DNA of 26,122 nt from a virus, in IMG/VR virus record IMGVR_UViG_3300036791_000195, positions 1-26,122 of that record, one strand, 5' to 3'. Shown here piece by piece: positions 23,569 through 26,122 of the stretch (position 1 is the stretch's first letter; every line of letters begins with the position of its first letter). The position numbers and the translations under genes were made by a program. The notes under the pieces were generated by a model. The model was not told the DNA's origin, made no database searches, and saw only the letters and a list, made by a program, of their open reading frames with translations.

Positions 23569-24441
23569 GTGTCTTACCATAAGCAGAAGAAGGTCAAGGC
23601 AGGTTCTAGGGCGGAGTATGTCGAGTCAATCGTTAGGCAGTTGCAAGATGCCGACGGTGACCCGCTACTGTGGCAACAGGAGATTGTCAAGGAAGCTGGT
23701 ATTCCACAAGCTGCACCTTACACTCCTATCATGACCACTCTGGAGTATCTGGGACTGGTTGACCGTTACATCGCCGATGAAGATGAAACTGTCAATGGTC
23801 GTGGACTAGGTAAAGCCAACACTGCGTATGCATGGGTTGGTGACAGAGTGAAGATAAAGGATATCTCCAGTAAGCGTGAACGTAGGCCAGGGCAAACTCG
23901 AGAAGAGTTTGAAGAAGGTGACGATGACGCAGCAGAGTCACGCCGTAGGTCAGGGCGTTCACGTGACGATGAAGATGAGTCACCACGCCACACCAGGTCG
24001 CGTAAGCAACGTAAACCTGAACCTGATGATGAGTATGACGATGAGTATGAAGATGAAGACACTGATGATGAAGATGACGATGACGTTGAAGTAGTTAGCA
24101 CTCCTCCACGCCGTAGACAGCGTGAACCAGTTACTGCCACTCGGTCATCACGACGTTCACGTAGAAGTGAACCTGAACCTGATGAAGAGGATGAACCTGA
24201 AGAGGATGATGACACTGAAGAAGAAGAAGAAGAGACAGTGTCGCGTCGCTCTTCACGCCGTTCATCTGCATCAAGGTCAAACGGTGAGTCGCGTTCACGC
24301 CGTTCACGTAGTGATAGTGACAGTGAGTCTGAACGCCCTACTCGCAGCATCAGAGTAAAGGCAAACGCCGAAGCGGACACAGACACAGAAGAAGAAGAGT
24401 CACAACCACGGCGTCGTCCGCGCCGACGCAGTATCGCCTAG
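23569..24441 (+). CDS. winged-helix-like protein with long RS/DE mixed-charge tail
   Basis: A 290-residue protein. Residues about 12-95 look like a winged-helix DNA-binding domain (AEYVESIVRQLQDADGDPLL, IMTTLEYLGLVDRYI, NTAYAWVGDRV). The rest is low-complexity: alternating acidic runs (DDEYDDEYEDEDTDDEDDDD; EEEEEE) and basic Arg-Ser runs (RSSRRSRRS; SRRSSRRSSASRS), ending RRRPRRRSIA. It is almost certainly disordered. The GTG start at 23569 has AAGGAG eight bases upstream. The 118-base gap before it contains TTGACA at 23499-23504, a possible -35 element without a good -10. Function unknown; a DNA- or RNA-binding role is likely from the charge pattern. Confidence 0.75.
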   Translation: MSYHKQKKVKAGSRAEYVESIVRQLQDADGDPLLWQQEIVKEAGIPQAAPYTPIMTTLEYLGLVDRYIADEDETVNGRGLGKANTAYAWVGDRVKIKDISSKRERRPGQTREEFEEGDDDAAESRRRSGRSRDDEDESPRHTRSRKQRKPEPDDEYDDEYEDEDTDDEDDDDVEVVSTPPRRRQREPVTATRSSRRSRRSEPEPDEEDEPEEDDDTEEEEEETVSRRSSRRSSASRSNGESRSRRSRSDSDSESERPTRSIRVKANAEADTDTEEEESQPRRRPRRRSIA

Positions 24442-24650
24442 ACAAGCTACCACCTGTCATATCCAAAGTCATACTGGATAGAACCAGGTCACACTACACC
24501 AGTTGCAAATGCGAGTCACTCTCTATACCGTTGGAACCTGGTATCTACGTGGAAGACTTGTGGATGCTAGGTGCTGGTTGCACTGCTGGACGATGGGTAT
24601 GTCCACGGCTAGATGCAATCAGAAGGTACTATCACTCATGGAGAATGTAG
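24333..24650 (+). CDS. orphan reading frame without a clear start, -1 relative to the upstream gene
   Basis: This frame is open from after TGA 24330 to TAG 24648-24650. Its downstream half, beyond the stop of the RS/DE gene, reads like a real protein: RTRSHYTSCKCESLSIPLEP, then GIYVEDLWMLGAGCTAGRWV and CPRLDAIRRYYHSW. The four Cys (CKC, C, C) suggest a small zinc-binding fold. There is no ATG, GTG or TTG with a ribosome-binding site in the early part; CTG at 24474 is one option. Because it is in the -1 frame of the upstream gene, a frameshift fusion is also possible, but no classical slippery heptamer was found. It may instead be a decayed gene. Confidence 0.38.
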   Translation, partial: TPYSQHQSKGKRRSGHRHRRRRVTTTASSAPTQYRLDKLPPVISKVILDRTRSHYTSCKCESLSIPLEPGIYVEDLWMLGAGCTAGRWVCPRLDAIRRYYHSWRM

Positions 24651-24664
24651 TTTCAACTCACTAG

Positions 24665-24707
24665 CTGGCAAAGTGGCGTCTTCAGTTTCTATGGCGCCAC
24701 TAGCCAG
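24665..24707 (+). other. stem-loop
   Basis: Two matched arm segments form a hairpin: CTGGC with GCCAG and, inside, GTGGCG with CGCCAC, around a 16-base loop. It follows the last codon of the orphan frame. It has no T-tract, so it is more likely a processing, protein-binding or attenuating structure than a simple terminator. Confidence 0.5.
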
Positions 24708-24747
24708 TATCTACTACTTATCGTAGGACTAAAGGAGTCTTCTCGGT

Positions 24748-24903
24748 ATGCAAACCGCGCGATCCGCACGCTACCGATCCATGCGTCAGGCAACCGGACC
24801 TAGGATGCCTCTCAGACGCCACCTAAGCGCTTCTAACGCCAGTCGGACACCTACCCTTCCCGATCCCCTTACTACGGCGTCAGAACGTCTTAGAACGCCC
24901 TAG
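24748..24903 (+). CDS. possible small basic protein
   Basis: A 51-residue reading frame (MQTARSARYRSMRQATGPRM..., ending TTASERLRTP) rich in Arg, with AAAGGAG about ten bases before the ATG, one of the better ribosome-binding sites in the window. Codon use is less typical of the neighbours (CGA, CCG, CCC more frequent) and the DNA is more GC-rich. AGAACG is repeated three times near the 3' end (24882-24907). It could be a small DNA- or RNA-binding peptide, or a chance frame within a structured RNA. Confidence 0.35.
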   Translation: MQTARSARYRSMRQATGPRMPLRRHLSASNASRTPTLPDPLTTASERLRTP

Positions 24904-24949
24904 AACGCGCCAGGGCGAAATCCGCAACTGTTAGGTTGCAGATACTGCC

Positions 24950-24980
24950 AGCAGGCTGATACACCAGTTTCTGCTTTTTT
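24950..24980 (+). terminator. weak possible intrinsic terminator
   Basis: AGCAG and CTGCT can pair across a 16-base gap and the second arm runs into six T residues. The stem is short and the loop long, so the call is tentative. Confidence 0.3.
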
Positions 24981-25131
24981 CCTGCATCTGGCGTTTTCAG
25001 GCAAGCTGTAGAGGCTCAGAACTGAAGAACAACATAAGAACTAGGCGTCTTGGCGTAACTGCTGGCCTAGCGTAGTGTTTGTATGGTTGTAGGTTGCAGT
25101 ACGGAGGATGACTCTCTAGCTCCTAGTCAGT

Positions 25132-25147
25132 ACGTGGACCGACCACA
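25132..25147. repeat. ACGTGGACCGACCACA repeat, copy 1
   Basis: Exact 16-base repeat with internal GTGG/CCAC dyad around ACCGA. TAGGTTGCA lies 42 bases before it (25090-25098). Confidence 0.9.
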
Positions 25148-25346
25148 GTGACTAAACCGAGAGCAGGCGAGAACACGCCGACAGGGTAAGCTCACTACTT
25201 ACCTGTAAGCTAGGATCAAACACTGACACTCTCCCGACAGTGCGATAAGGGAGTGACACGCGAACCGGAATCAGCGATTAGCTTAGAGTTAGGTTGCACC
25301 AGTCCACTCAGTGTTTGAATATCCAAAAGAGTAATCGCAGATAGCA

Positions 25347-25362
25347 ACGTGGACCGACCACA
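25347..25362. repeat. ACGTGGACCGACCACA repeat, copy 2
   Basis: Exact copy, 215 bases after copy 1. TAGGTTGCA again lies upstream (25290-25298, 57 bases). Confidence 0.9.
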
Positions 25363-25441
25363 AGCGAGTTACAACTGAATCCCACAAATTTAGAGTAACC
25401 CTGACAGGAACACTGGACAGCTTCAGCAGTCACGCGAACGG

Positions 25442-25457
25442 ACGTGGACCGACCACA
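25442..25457. repeat. ACGTGGACCGACCACA repeat, copy 3
   Basis: Exact copy, 95 bases after copy 2 and 141 bases before the next gene's start codon. No TAGGTTGCA is linked to it; the remaining TAGGTTGCA copy is at 24932-24940. Confidence 0.9.
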
Positions 25458-25597
25458 CAGTTAGCATCGACACAGTACGCTTCACCTGTCAGGTAAAGGT
25501 TGAAACGCCATGGTGCACTCGTATTGAGTGTAAGTCGCCATGGTGTCTGCACGTTAGGCGTGCACTGAAGATGACCACTCACACTGAAGGAGACACA

Positions 25598-25888
25598 ATG
25601 AACGTTACTATCCATGGTCCCAACCTGAATGACCAGTCTAAGGGTCAGTTCCATGTTCACACTGCTAGCTGCCGTGACAACCGGAAAGAGGTTGTAAGGA
25701 ACGGTAGTGAGTATCCGATCACCATTGACGTTGACAGTGTGCAGGATGTTGTGGAGTGCATGTACAGTGACATCATCGCTGAGCATGTTGCAGATGGTGA
25801 CAATGGCATCTACTGCAATTGGGAGACTTACATTCCCGAGTTTCACTTTGCACCCTGCACCAATGACCTTGACTACGCCACCGACTAA
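25598..25888 (+). CDS. small hypothetical protein
   Basis: A 96-residue acidic protein (MNVTIHGPNLNDQSKGQFHV...). The N-terminal GQFHVHTASCRDNRKEVVRN resembles small conserved actinophage proteins with an FHVH-x3-C segment, and a helix DVDSVQDVVECMYSDIIAEH follows. The C-terminus has EFHFAPCTNDLDYATD. The His/Cys content could bind metal, but no known domain is certain. GGAGACACA precedes the ATG at 25598; an earlier in-frame ATG at 25571 has no ribosome-binding site. It is followed by a strong hairpin. Confidence 0.75.
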   Translation: MNVTIHGPNLNDQSKGQFHVHTASCRDNRKEVVRNGSEYPITIDVDSVQDVVECMYSDIIAEHVADGDNGIYCNWETYIPEFHFAPCTNDLDYATD

Positions 25889-25901
25889 CCAACTGATCAT
25901 A

Positions 25902-25926
25902 AGTGCCATCGTGCGATGATGGCACT
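25902..25926 (+). terminator. perfect 9-bp hairpin between genes
   Basis: AGTGCCATC and GATGGCACT pair exactly around a 7-base loop. There is no T-tract after it on the plus strand (CACACTCACACACTC follows), so it is either a non-canonical terminator or an RNA-stability/processing element between the two genes. Confidence 0.55.
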
Positions 25927-25957
25927 CACACTCACACACTCACTGAAAGGTAACACA

Positions 25958-26122
25958 ATGGCTCGCCGCTGCAATGGTCCGGACAGAGGTAACTCAAAGT
26001 CTCGCCGTGCACGTAAGCATTACCTGCTTGACACATTCGGCAATGGCACAACATGTGACTGTGTACACTGTGGCGACGAGTTGACATTCAACACACTAGA
26101 AGCTGACAGGGTAACCCCTGGT
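25958..26122 (+). CDS. HNH endonuclease (partial, cut by window end)
   Basis: The first 55 residues are visible and the frame is open to the end of the window. After a basic N-terminus (MARRCNGPDRGNSKSRRARK) comes GTTCDCVHCGDELTF (C33, C35, C38) and LEADRVTPG. The Cys pair plus the E-x-D-R-V/I-x-P-G motif is the start of an HNH nuclease fold; the His and Asn of the fold and the second Cys pair should follow beyond the window. Such genes in phages are homing nucleases or packaging/recombination partners. GAAAGG precedes the ATG at good spacing. Confidence 0.72.
   Translation, partial: MARRCNGPDRGNSKSRRARKHYLLDTFGNGTTCDCVHCGDELTFNTLEADRVTPG

Larger units (their letters stand above)
24651..25597. 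other. gene-poor region with direct repeats and hairpins
   Basis: About 950 bases with at most one small reading frame (24748-24903). It contains three copies each of ACGTGGACCGACCACA and TAGGTTGCA and a paired CGCCATGGTG (25506-25515 and 25536-25545). Inverted repeats lie at 24665-24707, 25041-25070 (CTAGGC/GCCTAG), 25186-25201 (GTAAG/CTTAC) and 25227-25255 (CACT..CCC/GGGAGTG). No tRNA T-arm and acceptor stem could be fitted. The region may carry non-coding RNAs, regulatory leader RNA or protein-binding sites. Confidence 0.65.

Noticed and set aside
23766-24386. 206-codon minus-strand Ser-rich frame
   Set aside because: It is the mirror of the RS/DE repeats in the plus-strand gene, with runs of Ser caused by acidic codons read in reverse.
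25132-25457. CRISPR array
   Set aside because: Only three 16-base copies with unequal spacing of 215 and 95 bases, and no cas genes nearby.
24660-25590. tRNA genes
   Set aside because: Several GGTT and TTGAAT strings suggest T-arms, but none could be matched with a paired T-stem and acceptor stem.
25430-25939. 169-codon minus-strand frame
   Set aside because: It overlaps the well-supported gene at 25598-25888 and the hairpin, and has no family resemblance or ribosome-binding site.
1-26122. Integrase, attachment site or insertion sequence
   Set aside because: No tyrosine or serine recombinase, transposase or terminal inverted repeats were recognised on either strand.

Overview
The window is part of a tailed-phage genome (or an integrated or metagenomic copy of one) with a contractile, myovirus-type tail. 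The diagnostic set is a tail sheath, tail tube, a slippery-site tail chaperone, a tape measure, a LysM baseplate protein and a gp27-like hub. Base composition is about 45% GC by eye. The host is most likely a Gram-positive bacterium, probably an actinobacterium. This rests on the peptidoglycan-active enzymes (NlpC/P60, lysozyme-like, VanY, amidase), the fused DNA primase/polymerase with a DUF3987-like helicase half, the frequent GTG starts, and a small Cys/His protein and HNH gene of the kind common in actinophages. The host is inference. No integrase, excisionase or immunity repressor is recognisable here.

Layout. A divergent intergenic region (20166-20751) splits the window. Leftward from it runs one dense block on the minus strand. 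In order of transcription it holds: small terminase-like protein, four very small genes (two with a transmembrane segment, one Cys-rich), large terminase, holin-like membrane protein, membrane-anchored collagen-like protein, two small acidic proteins, amidase, VanY peptidase, a small Pro-rich protein, a portal-MuF fusion, protease/scaffold, decoration protein, major capsid protein, four head-tail connector and neck genes, tail sheath, tail tube, tail assembly chaperone with a -1 frameshift extension, tape measure, LysM protein, baseplate hub and the first codons of the next baseplate gene. Most genes touch or overlap (ATGA, GTGA, TAATG), so translational coupling is likely throughout. The lysis cassette sits unusually between the large terminase and the portal.

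Rightward from the intergenic region run a primase-polymerase/helicase, a small zinc-finger/HTH protein, and a winged-helix-like protein with a long mixed-charge RS/DE tail. A stretch of about 0.9 kb follows with few convincing genes but several repeats and hairpins. Then come a small conserved-looking protein and an HNH endonuclease cut by the window end.

The intergenic region looks like a replication origin. It has a 25-bp palindrome and further TCGGATTAT repeats on both sides of an AT-rich segment. It also has two perfect DnaA-box matches (TTATCCACA) in opposite orientation around a long hairpin, directly upstream of the replication gene. The other unexplained structure is the 24651-25597 stretch, with three exact copies of ACGTGGACCGACCACA and three of TAGGTTGCA.
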